The notes beneath the pieces are model-generated. The model was not told the origin of the DNA. It saw only the letters and a program-made list of their open reading frames with translations, and did not search any database. From Pagrus major (taxonomy: Eukaryota; Chordata; Actinopteri; Spariformes; Sparidae), in the NCBI RefSeq assembly GCF_040436345.1, contig NC_133223.1:31401493-31465492 (forward strand): a DNA stretch of 64,000 bases, given 5' to 3'. This document shows positions 38,273 through 49,745 of the stretch, in pieces (the first letter of the stretch is position 1; each line of letters opens with the position of its first letter). The position numbers and the translations under genes were made by a program.

Positions 38273-38557
38273 TGCATTCAGGTGCTCCTCGGATTGGCCC
38301 CGCTTTCCGAGGTGGGAAGTCGTCCTTTCTCCGGAATGTGGAAACAACGTGGACGTTAGAAAGAAGTTGTTTTAGATTTTATCGCTCAGACATTTTAAAC
38401 AACACGTTGACAGCCGTTTCCGGTATTTGAGTGACAAGTGTACCAACAGTTTCTCAACTCTCCCAATTGTTGTTGTTCCAACTTGAGTGGGCATTCATGT
38501 GAATTTTCCTAGTCGGAAAAACTTTTTTTGCGATAATTCCGACAGCACGTGAACGCA
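38273..38557. mobile_element. MITE-like element abutting the gk promoter
   Basis: The left end TGCATTCAGGTGCTCCTCGG and the complement of the right end (TGCGTTCACGTGCTGTCGG) agree at most positions, giving imperfect terminal inverted repeats on a 285-bp element. Inner arms 'gggaagtcg'/'cctagtcgg' are weakly related. A similar single end occurs near 2592-2615. Target duplication was not resolved. Confidence 0.55.
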
Positions 38558-41426
38558 CAGAAATACATCCATCCATAAAGCATAATTTGCTCTGTGTACT
38601 TATTAAAACAAAAACAACAACAAACAATATAAGTGGAACAAACTGTGTGTATGTAAGGAACTTAAAGTAGAGATAATAAAAGATAAATACATAAAAAAAA
38701 TATTCAGAAGATTTATTAAGATGAGGGATTTAAAGGTACAACATGCAATTATCACTGAAAACATAAAAAAATGAACAAATTATTAACAGAACTTGCAGAA
38801 ATAAAATGTTTTAGTTTATTATGTCTATGAATTGTATTGCAGAGATATCTACTGAAGTTAGCCTGCTAAACAGCTAGCCCGTCCTGGTCCAAAGCTCCTG
38901 TGGTAGCAGTGTAAACACAACACTCCCCTGGTCCTTGAACCACCAGTCAGGACCACTAGCTGCATGGCTAACTGAGCTAACTAGCTATCAGCAGCTACAG
39001 GTAACAGCAGTTAGCGGTGATACTGTGGTAATATGCTACCCCCTGTGTTTTGAGTATGAACATATTACACCTTCAAGTGGCAATTTCATCTCTGTAAGGT
39101 AGTAACTTGCAAACAATGCAGGTAATTACATATTTTCCTCGTAACAAATTGGAGGTAGAGTAATTTAGAGGAATTAGTGCATGGAGACTTGACAGGGGGA
39201 ACAGTATCTGACAGTCACCCTGCTATAATGGACACATTTAGGCATAGCTGGCTGAAAAACACAAGATTTACATGTGAATTTTACAGATGTGTGTGTTCCT
39301 CTCATATTAGAAACCAGGGGGAGCCGTCTCTGACAGTCATACTGTATTTTCAGCTGTCAGGAAGCGTTCCCTGCTGTAAATGAGGTGGTTTAAAGACAAA
39401 TATACAACCTAATGAAATGTATGATGAGTTTTTAGTCTACAATTACTTTAGACTTCCTCTCAGCGCTGTGAAAGTGTACTCGTTGGGACAGAAAACCATC
39501 ATAGCTCAGCAGCTGTTGCAGCAGCAGCAGCTCTCATTCGCTCAGACGGGTGTCAGACGGGACGGACAGCCTAAAAATAGCATTAATCTTTATTTGGCTT
39601 TGAGGAGTCTCTCTTAACTACACAGAGCTGTCGAGGCAGACTGATGATCCACTCACTGCTAATTATCATGATCAGAAGGCTACAGGGGAAACTGATAGCC
39701 CCCCCCTTAATCAAATGCTCCTTTTTCTTTTTCAGAAGAAAAAATGGCACCCGAAGGCCACACACCTTGCTCACCCTTGTCCCCCTGAGGAACAACAACA
39801 GCCCCCCATCAAGCTGAAACACAACATTGGTTCTTTCTGTCCATTTTTGAGAAGATATATTTGGGCTTCTTGCACAAGCTAATCAAAATTTCACTTGATT
39901 GAATCAAACATGTCTTTATCTGACAATGAAGATGAAAAAGAAGAAGAAATAAAGAAGAGCTGAAAATGAAGCCAGTTTTGATCAATATTCCTGATTAGTT
40001 TGTTTCATCAAATGTTTACATTTTAATTATTTCACTGTGAACCCACCCACGTCATACATATAGACAGAAAAAAACACTAAAAACAATTACAAATAGACAC
40101 AAACCGATAAGAAGCCCAGTCAAAGCTCTGTAAGTTTTCACTTCCATCGTGTTCAAGCCATTTCTTCAGTTTTTCTTTTGGTTTTTGTTGTTTGATCGTT
40201 TACCGTGTGATGTTTTCATCTTTGTATATCATTTTTAAAGTTTAGTTGACTTGTTCTGTTATTTACTGTGACCTTTTATGGTATAAGATCATTTGTAAAG
40301 ATTTCTAAACTTGCTCAAAGGCAGATCATAGTTTTAGACCAACATCTGACCCTGCTGGTTCGGCACAGACGCCTCACAGGTCAAGTTTTAGGAAATTAAG
40401 GCCAAACAGGGATGAAGGTCTTAGTAAACTACGGGAACTTGGAGACTAATATTTGCTTTCAGGATATTCAAACTCATGGAGATGGAAATGTATTAGTTTA
40501 ATGTGTATTTTGTATCGATACTTGCTATAGTAACATTTTCTTAAGTGTAATGTATTCTCAATATATTGAAATCTTCTGTTATCTCCATTATTTATGAAAT
40601 GCAGGAAATCTGGTTATGAATTTGCTGCTACAGAACCAGTACAGGACATGTGACAGAAATATATGTATCAGTGTTTTTACTGTGTTATTGTCATTCACTC
40701 TGATTGACTGAGTGACATCACAGTACCTGTGGTGACCCCTACAGTCCAGAAGTCTGTTCTACACCTGTTGACACTGAACTGTTACTCCTACAGTCACCCT
40801 GAGCATTAAAGTCTACATGTCTCTATCAGCCACAGTGATTTTGTATGTACAGAACTGATCAGGTTCCCTCCTGTTTTGATCACACTCCAAACAGAAAACA
40901 AATACAAGCATACCAAAAACACACGGTACAGGACAAAAAAAGGAAACACCTGGTGTGTGTTTTTATTACCTGTGCATTACAACCAAACCCACAACACTGG
41001 AGATCATTGATAAGAGATCGTCTGGATTACCTCGACAATACATCAATAGTGCAATACTTGCTGAAATGAACATATTTATAATCCAAGATTTCCTTTGTCA
41101 AACATTCCTTTCGTAATTTAAAAAGATTGTCTCTGTAATAAAATAGAATTTTAGCAAATTCTTATATGTTTCTCGTTACTCTTTTAAATATGTCGAGCAT
41201 TTGTAATTTGTTTGTAACTTTTCAGTAGAGTCATAAAGTAATATGTCCATCTCATCACATCATATTTAAGAGTGCATACACCAAAACTACAACAAGAAAG
41301 ACATAATTGTGCTTAGTCCAGTAAATAAATATGCAAAAGTACAGATTTAAATGGCTCAAATACATTTAAATCAATATAAAGTCACATAATCTTTCAATGA
41401 CAGTCAGTTCTTTGAGTCGCAGCTCA
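38558..41426. other. Intergenic region between gk and the PDE9 gene
   Basis: No supported exon on either strand. AT-rich, with short A-runs and no strong repeat signature. Part of its right end should be the 3' UTR of the PDE9 gene; a minus-strand AATAAA is seen near 40963 but no nearer one is convincing. Confidence 0.6.
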
Positions 41427-44400
41427 CTACACGTCTGGTTTCGAGGCTTCAGGTCCGGCAGCGTCCGTGTGGCTGTCAGCTGAGCTCTGCCTGCCCACCG
41501 CTGTCTCTTTACTCTTGGCTGCGTTCTCACTGATGGTCCGGTTCTGTTTCTCCCTCTCCAGAGCTTTCTCCATCTCTGTGTAGTAATCCAGAGCCTTTCG
41601 CACTGGGTCGATAATGTGTTGCTGCAGAATGAATAAAAGAGAGAGAAAACTTAACTTGTTGAAACCCAACAGGCATGTTGCTCAGGGTTAGTATGTTTCT
41701 GAATCTTTTAAATAAATTACCTCCAAGCAGGGGAAGAGGTTGGCCAGCTCGATGAAGAGAGGCAGAAGGACAAATCTGATGAAGCCTGTTTGAGATGAAG
41801 GCTTGGTGACTTTGTCCCGGTCCATGAAGGGGGTGACTGGAAGACCCTCTAACTTCTCCATGTCACTCTGAGAGCAGATAGACCACACAGTGTTAAAGCT
41901 TCAGGATGCTGCCTCACAAGGGTTTGAATTAAACTCAACAAAAACATAAATGCAACAGTTTTGTTTTTTCACGAGTTGAAGCAGAAAATCTCAGACTTAA
42001 CTGTGCACACAAAAGGCTTATTTCCATTTCCATGTAACTGGGCATTCTGCCTCCCTAACCCTTAAAATGTTGTTGAAGTACTGACACAAATTTCAAAAGG
42101 TTTTGCTCCTACAAAGAACTTTAATATTTTGTTGATTTTAAAGGCCCTGGTGGACAAACGTGGTATTGTTTCCACCGTCAAAACCACAAAATATAATGTC
42201 AAAAATAAAACGATCTACAGAAAATCCTCCTCCTGTTTCTTTTTAACTGGCTAATGTCCTACTTGCTGTAACTTCGCCTGGGAAAATGTAAGCACAGGCT
42301 CTTCCACTTTAAATAGAAATATTTCATCTTCTCGCTGATGGTCTCATTTGCATATGCAGGTCATATAGAGGCATAACTGTTTCATAACCAGTCAAAAACT
42401 CCTTGTAGTAGCTTTAACTTGTGAAAAGTGGGAGCAAAAACAAGTGTTTATATTTTGGTTGAATGTAGTAGAACCACACAGACATTTCATTTTTAAATCA
42501 TGTCAGGAAAACTCGAAACAATCTTCTAAAGTTCTCAAACTAATAATGGGCTGTTGCCTTTGTATGAAATGTCTTTACAATAGGATTTAGTTACCTGGTT
42601 GTAGAACTCCTGCAGGAGACAGTCCAGCCAGGGCTCAGCCACCTCCATGGGCCGCGCCTCGTTGGATATATCGCTCACTTTGATCAGAATCATCATCAGC
42701 TGCACACACAACAGGAAAGACTCAGATATTAAACAGCTTCACGTTAACATTTCTGATCAAAATGTTTGGTTTGTGTTTACATTTGCTCTCCTCTCACCAC
42801 ATCTCCGTGCTCCTTGTTGGTGAAGTCAAAAGCCGGCAGGATGGACTTGAACTTGTTGAGAATCTCGTTGTGTCTCGTCATGTCAGTGGCCAGGATGCAT
42901 CTGCAAATACGACAGAATAAATACTGAAATTCTGATCCACATCTAAAAGATAAGCAAATCATGTATGAACGTATCCCAGATAGCAAAATTGTACCAGACA
43001 CCCTCATCCGGCCCACATACCACGTGGAATAATGGCACTGGGGTGGTCCGCTCCTGTTTGCCAGATCTGAGCCAAAAGCAGCCACAGCACGACCACATGT
43101 CAGCCAAGAGCAAACAGAATAAACCAGAACTGGCCCCAGCGTGGGCAGATCCAGCCCACCAGAACAGAATGAACTGTGGCCCAGATCTTGGTCAGTTCTG
43201 GTGTATTCAGTTTGCTCTTTGCTGACATCTGACCATATATGAACGTATCACAATTTTGCTATGTGGGATAAAATTCATATGTGAAAATGTGAATTTCTTC
43301 AGTAGAGAATTTCATTCATAAGTGAAAAAAGCCAGTAACTTGTGAAAATGTCCACCTCACACGTAACATTATCTTATTTTCACATTAAAAAAGAACCAAT
43401 CACTTGTTCACGAGACATTATTTTATTTTCACATTAAAAATATTCATATGGATGTGAAATGTGGAAAGGCAAATTTCACGTGTCATTTTCATTTGGGACT
43501 ATCGTGATTAAATAACATGAGATAATGTGTGTGCTAAAAGAAGCAGGAAGATGATCTCACTTGATGATTCCTTCTCTGATCTGTTTGTACTGATCCATGG
43601 ACAGATTTCTGAAGATGTTGCTCTCTGTCTACAAAACAGAAAATCGTTGGGTTATTGTCAACTTAAGTAACTAAAAGTTGTTTCTTAATGGCAGCTTGGA
43701 CAGAAAGTTTTGAACCAACAGCATGTCGTCATCTTTACCTTCTCCAGTATCTCAAAAGCTACAGCGCAGTGGTGGTTCTCCAGTGGAGAGATGTCATTGT
43801 AGCGGAGAGCGAGTTCAGTCCGAGCATTTATCTGAAACGTGGTCAGACATTAGTTAATTATTAGAGTTTCTGATTAACATTAAATAGAGTTGATGCACAA
43901 AGAGTAGATTTAATGTACCTGATAGGCGTTGTTGTATCCTGTGTGGTCGAGGTCGTGGCAGACTGCAGAGGTCAACATGATCAGCAGGTTGACGCTGTCC
44001 ATCTTACTCCTCAGGTCAGTCAGCCAGATCAAACCATACATCTGAAGAGGATGTTTTTTGATGGACAGTAAGTCAGCATGTTGCTTGACACGACCAAGGT
44101 TAGATACGCAGCAAGCAATGTAGGTTAATAAAGTTCATACAGCTCACACGTTAGCAAACAACTGCTCACTTACATATTCAGCAGTCATGAACAACATGAT
44201 CTTTGCAACTCCTGAGAAAAATACCAGGCTCCATCACTTGCTAAGTCAAGGGCATAATGTGTGTGTGTCCAATTAAAACACACACACTTTGACACTCACA
44301 CACTCAATAAAATCTATTTTAAGGCGATGTCCTGTAAAAACTATTCCCCAGTCCCCCAGTTGCTTGAAAGAATTTCCTTCACTTAGAGGTTGTTCTAACT

Positions 44401-47400
44401 AAACCTTCTTCTAAATATTAAACCAAAACCATGAGCTGAAAGCTTCACAGAGCTGCAGAATTTGGCCCTATTCCTCTGTGACTTTGTTCACATGTGCCAC
44501 CCCTTTTACATTACGCACTAATCCGATGTACTGATATCAAACATATTGATTAATGCAGATTTAAAGAATGAATCTTTTGTGCAAGTGTCCTCCTTCATGG
44601 ATGTGCTCTCACCAGAGTACCCTCTTGACCCTGAGGGCTGGATGTCCTTCACCAATTAGCTGATGGCATAATTGCACAATTTCATGATTACAGACACAGT
44701 TGGGCTCTCTGTGATTTGCCCTGATGAAACTTCACTCTAAAACACACATGCGCTCACCATCTGTGTGACACAGAAGCAGTGCTTGAAGTTGTGGAAAGGG
44801 ATGTTGTTGTATCTTCTGTAGACTTCGAACAGGAACTGCTGCAGAACTTGAGGCTCAATGTTGAAGGTCGCTATGAAGTCCAAATCTGTGTACATGACCT
44901 GCAGGAGCACCATGATCTCTGCATCCTCCCACTGCCTGCACACACACGCAAAACACACACAACATATATGAATAATTTCCTTTTAAATCTTCTGCCTGTC
45001 CTGTGCTGTTTCCACACATGAGCAGTACTCATGCTTGTATTTTTGCAACGATATCCTGATATATAATTCATTTGAACACACTTTGTTGATAGAAGCAAAA
45101 ATGTAGAATACCAGCTTTATCCTTTATAATACCTCTTATCTCACACAAAGGGAAAGAAAGAAAAGAAAAGCACATTTTATCAGGGTTTCAAAGGAATCCT
45201 GTTATTTACTATGATTATGCCCTACTCGAAGCTTTAGTTTTCTGTTCATAATCACATATCTCTCCATCAACACCATTGTGGGTTTGTTTTAAAAGCTTTT
45301 TGAACAAATGAAATGATGACCAGGCCTGACTGAACGCAGCATACGCTTCCTCCCCATGAAGCCCACTTCAAACATGGTGTGTTGATTAAGCCTTTTATGA
45401 AGACCTTCTTTTGATTTGTGAGCCCTTTGCAGGCCTATTTATATTGAAATGAGTGTGTCTATTGGAAGAAAAGAGGGCGGCTCACATCCTCTTCAGAAAC
45501 GCATCAGAGGTGCATGTTGAGCACGACTTCCATTAGCTGACCGTCTTTCTGTCACACAGGAAACAGGTGCACCGAGTGGTTTTCACTCCTGATCACACAG
45601 GCGCAAAGACATCACAGTGATGAAGACTAATGAAAACATCTCCAAACTCACCAGTTATCAAAGGTTGGAGTCTTCAAGTACTGCCTCACTTCGTCTGATA
45701 CTTCCAGGGAGCTGCAGGGTGACAACACGCGTGATTACGAGATATTCAAACATAATATTTGGTAGCACAAGTGAGCTCTGCATGTGAACGTGCCTCATTT
45801 GGAGAAACTTTTCCCGTACATGCTCACACTCCTTCCTGGTCTTGTGCAGGGTTCTCTTGTGGTAGAACGGGGAGGGCTTGTGTGTTCCTTCTGACAGGTC
45901 TTTAAACAATCCCAGCCAGCTCAGATGCTCCACACTCTGAGGAAAAAAGACTTAGACTTAGACTTCACTTTATTGATCCCGTTGGGATGACTCCCTCAGG
46001 GAAATTGAATTTCCAGCAGCATACAGTTCACAATAAACTCTTAGCTAAAAATAGAAAATAAAGATAGGAATAGAACAAAATACATTCCTATCTTTATTTT
46101 CTATTTTTAGCTAAGAGTTTATTGTGAACTGTATGCTGCTGGAAATTCAATTTCCCTGAGGGAGTCATCCCAAGAAGCATAAATCCAGGCACCTGAGGCT
46201 GGAGGTCAGAGAAACACATCGTTCTTTACGTCAAATACCCGAACCAACCCCTTCAAAATAGGCCAGGAATCGTTTGCATGTCATGTTTTTGTCAGAGACT
46301 CCCTGGAAATTTGTATCAACAGCCATGCTAGTAGATATTTGTGGCTGTACAATTGTGAAGTCTTACAATTGACTCAATTAACTTAAGTAGTTATGGCAGT
46401 CCATCAGAGTCATTTTACTAAAACCCAAAAATTTAAAACTCATGGTGGTACGAGGGGAAATGTTTGAGGATCACCACAGTCTGTAGCATGCATTGTCTGG
46501 GAACCACACGTCTGCACCAAATCTCAAGTTTGTAATGTTCTTATTTCTGATGAAGATTTAAAAACTCCATATTTCGAGCAGCTTTAAATCCCCCGGTCAC
46601 TTTGTCCGTACCTCGAGTTTCTCCCGGAATGAATCAACCTGTTTCTTCATCTCGTACACGACTGCAGGAGTCTCACCGGCCTCGATCAAGATTTTCTTCT
46701 CCAGGCCCTGCAGTCTGAGATCCCACACCATCAGTGAGGTGTTAAGTCAGAAGACATTTATTTTTACCTTTGGACTGTGTTGTACACAGTCTTCTTGGCT
46801 TCCTTGTTCAAAGAATAAAGAATCCAAATGCCAGATCTCTGACTCAGACTTTTTCACCTTTTTCATTAAATATGACTCAAATTCTCCGAAAGAATATCAT
46901 GTTTCTCTCATTTCCCACCTTGCCTACCTTTTCTCCATGGACGAGAGGTCAAATCCGAGTGCACCGGCAAGTTCTGCACCTGAAATCAAAAGTAAAGATG
47001 GAGACTGTCAGCGTTTGTTTACATAAACCCCAGCACTGTGATTCCCATGATGCTGAATTAAAGATACCTAACGGCTCACTGTTGCAGTCGGAGGCCACCA
47101 CCTCCAGCTTGTAGCAGGAGTTCGGGCTGTTGGGCTCCAGACTCGGGGAGATGTTGATTATGTTGCCTTTGGGGTTGTACAGCTTCAGGATGTCGTGGGG
47201 TCCCGCCTCGGCTGCAGAGCGGAAAAGATCTGGAAGGAACGGCTCATTTCAACCGGACATTTTGACTAGATGTTGGGACAATTTCCAGCCGTGTTTTTCG
47301 CAACGTAACCGGATATTTTTGACTAGACATCGGAGCAAAACCAGTAATAAGAGCATCTTTTGAATTGCAAGGCATGTTTATAAACTGCATGATCACCAAA

Positions 47401-48127
47401 TACAAAGGATGACCACAGGCCAAACGGATTTGACATAACTTTCCAACCCAAAATTGTGCTTAAAAATGGCTTATAGCTGATTGATAAGCATCTGCAAATG
47501 ACTGTAATTACTACTTATGAGCCCCCACTAAGTCTGCCGAATTAGAGAGTGGTACCACTTCTACGTAAGACTGCCACAGATGCATAGAGACTCTACAGTC
47601 AAAACTCTAATCAACATGTTTTAACTCCAAATGACAAACAACTGTTTCCAGAAAATACATGCTTATGTTAATATTTTTTATGAGATCTTAAATAAGGTGT
47701 TTCTTTTGCCTTCCTCCCCACTTGAGACGAAGCACACATGAAGAACATGTGAAGCCGATCAGGAGCTGTCAGTGGCAGCTGTATCGCTGCCTGTAGCTCA
47801 GACAACCTCCAGAACACTTAAACAAGTCTGTGTAACGACTGATCTGTGCGTCTGATCCACAGAAAACTGTTAGAATAGTTGTCTGTCAATGAACTGTCTT
47901 CTGTTAATGCAACTGCAACTATTAATTCTTAAACTCTGTAATGGTATATGCGTGTATATTTGCACTCAGACACACCACACATGCATTTTCTCATATATAT
48001 AAATGAACTTTAAATGGTAACCTCATTTTCTGCTCCTACCTTTGACATCCTGGGCCGGGCAGTCCAGAGGGAACTCAGCCTGCTCCGGTCTCCCGTTCAC
48101 CGTGAAGTAGATGATTTTTGTTGCCAT
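41427..48127 (-). CDS. pde9a: PDE9-type cGMP-specific 3',5'-cyclic phosphodiesterase
   Basis: Fourteen minus-strand exons join in phase into 539 residues: 48040-48127, 47068-47229, 46928-46979, 46612-46714, 45794-45936, 45652-45711, 44758-44935, 43919-44041, 43739-43831, 43561-43628, 42798-42900, 42595-42699, 41721-41867 and 41427-41621. The N-terminal ~200 residues ([20 protein letters not shown]..., then a helical stretch) match PDE9 layout. The catalytic domain has [24 protein letters not shown] (His291/Asp292), a second metal Asp401 in VSDISNE, and the invariant Gln452 in SSQTGFIRF. It hydrolyses cGMP. The Lys/Glu-rich tail is not catalytic. Exon 5 ends at a GC donor. Divergence from mammalian PDE9A suggests one of several fish paralogues; the exact one is not resolved. 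An ATG 5 nt upstream opens an 11-codon overlapping frame, and an AATAAAAG box lies about 80 nt upstream. Confidence 0.93.
42974..43268. mobile_element. MITE with 19-bp terminal inverted repeats and TA target duplication
   Basis: Left end TCCCAGATAGCAAAATTGT and the complement of the right end (TCCCACATAGCAAAATTGT) differ at one base. TA dinucleotides flank both sides (42972-42973 and 43269-43270). It is 295 bp long with no coding capacity, in the PDE9 intron between exons 10 and 11. The TA duplication fits a Tc1/mariner-type nonautonomous element. Confidence 0.85.
45982..46173. repeat. Perfect 90-bp inverted repeat (hairpin) in a PDE9 intron
   Basis: Left arm 45982-46071 and right arm 46084-46173 were compared base by base and are exact reverse complements, separated by a 12-nt loop. 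The left flank ('actttattgatccc', 'gggaaattgaattt') resembles the end of common fish retroposons, so the structure looks like a recent inverted duplication of an element end. It lies in the intron between exons 4 and 5. Confidence 0.95.
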
Positions 48128-48132
48128 GTCAT

Positions 48133-49745
48133 GAGCTCAGAGCCACTGATGTTGCTGTGTGCACTGCTGATTTCAGTGGTAAACACTCCACCCCCATGCT
48201 TTTATTCCCTCCACCTCCTCTTCTGCTCCTCCTTCCTTTCTTTTGTACAACAACATTTTTTTCAAATGACAGCAGGAGGAATTAATTGAAAATACAATTT
48301 GTTTCATTTGTTTCATTAATAAGTGCTTTTTATGATAATTATGAATCATTGTCTTATAGATATGTTATTAATACATACGTTTGAGATCTCATAATTATGA
48401 CATAAAAAGTCAAATAGAATAATAATACGAACAAAACGAGAACATTTCTGAGGAAAATTTGCGTGATGCTTGGTAAGGAAGTATAAATAGAGATAGCTGT
48501 GATGTCTGTGAGAGAGAGTGGGACAAAATGGCCGACAAAAAGATCGCTCAATGAGTTGCCATCCATGGACATTAGACTGACACCTAGTAGTACTTAGCAG
48601 TACTCATTTACTACAAAATACAGGAAAAACAAAGATGGGGAACATTAATAAAATCTGAAAGGACGAATTGAAACATTTTTCTAAATCTTTTTTGAAAAAG
48701 CACTACAATCCAATAAAAAGAGGTGTGTCTCACTCAACCACTACAGGAAGACATTTTGGAATTGATTTTGAGTTGATGGGTCACATGACCTGGAAGTTAT
48801 TGGGAAAAAAATGACAATTTTTAATAAAAATACTTTAAAAAATTAAGAATTTTCATGGAAAAAATATTTTAAAAATTGAAAAAGCACACCAGGAAGACAT
48901 TTTGGCATTGATATTGAGTCACACTATGATTGGTCACACGGACCCGGCGCCATATTGGGTCTTAAGAGGTCTTCGCCTCCTCAGTTGTATTTTTGCCCCC
49001 TCTGTTTAAGTTTTATACATCGATAGAAAAACACCAAAAAGTTTTTTCCAAGATACACGTGATCATAGTTAGCTGTTGTTTCAGGACCATGGACAGCACA
49101 GTTACACGTAATGCAGGTAATCTGACAGATTGTTGTAATTTTTCAGCTTCCCAATTGAGTGAAAAGATGAAAAGATCACATTTCAAGGTAAAACAACACA
49201 TTGATGACTCGTTAGCTGATGTTAGCATTAACGTTTGATCCTGTGTGTTTCACTTCCACGTTTAGACAACAGGATGTGTGTTGATATTTCTGAAATCATT
49301 TACGGCCTTCCTAATCGCATCGTATCAAGCCAAGGACGTTACATTCAAACCTGGATACCTGGATACTGTGTCGGAGGCATTTTATTCCTATGAGTGGCAC
49401 ATGAAGCCAAAATCACTCATCTAGACTTTATTGGACCAAATGGCTCAAATTATAATAGACAAAAACACCCAACAGGTTCTTTATAAATCAGGGGTGAGCC
49501 GAGTTAAAACCACAACTGAGACTAATTTAAAAAAAGGGTTTACCATAAAAATAACCAATACAGACAACTGTAGTACAGGCGACAGAGACTCACAGGGTCC
49601 TGCTGCTTCAGGCTCCTGTGCTGGCTCGTCTCCAGGGTTCGGCTCGTCCTGTTCCTCTCGGTTGCTCGTGTCGGTAATTCATCTGTTCAACTCGTCCATC
49701 ACCTGCAGGAGGAGAAAGAGGAGCTGTGGTAGTTTTACGTCTCTG
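48133..49745. other. Region upstream of the PDE9 gene, left flank of the satellite
   Basis: Contains the PDE9 promoter near its left end and two partial copies of the spacer repeat (48749-48925). The rest is AT-rich. At 49590-49706 (minus) a pyrimidine tract and CAG are followed by a short open stretch (VMDELNR-stop or a 30-codon alternative frame) that could be a terminal exon of the unidentified minus-strand unit; this is weak. Confidence 0.45.
48749..48925. repeat. Relative of the satellite spacer, partly tandem (about 142-bp unit)
   Basis: 'tcacatgacctggaag' at 48780 runs through AT-rich sequence to 'ggcattgatattgagt' near 48920, matching the spacers inside the satellite except for a ~20-bp extra AT-rich stretch. 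The end motif 'ggaagacattttgg.attgat.ttgag' also occurs 142 bp earlier at 48749, so the spacer is itself part of a short tandem. Confidence 0.85.

Noticed and set aside
42965-43225. 86-codon plus-strand frame in a PDE9 intron
   Set aside because: Lies almost wholly inside the TA-flanked MITE.
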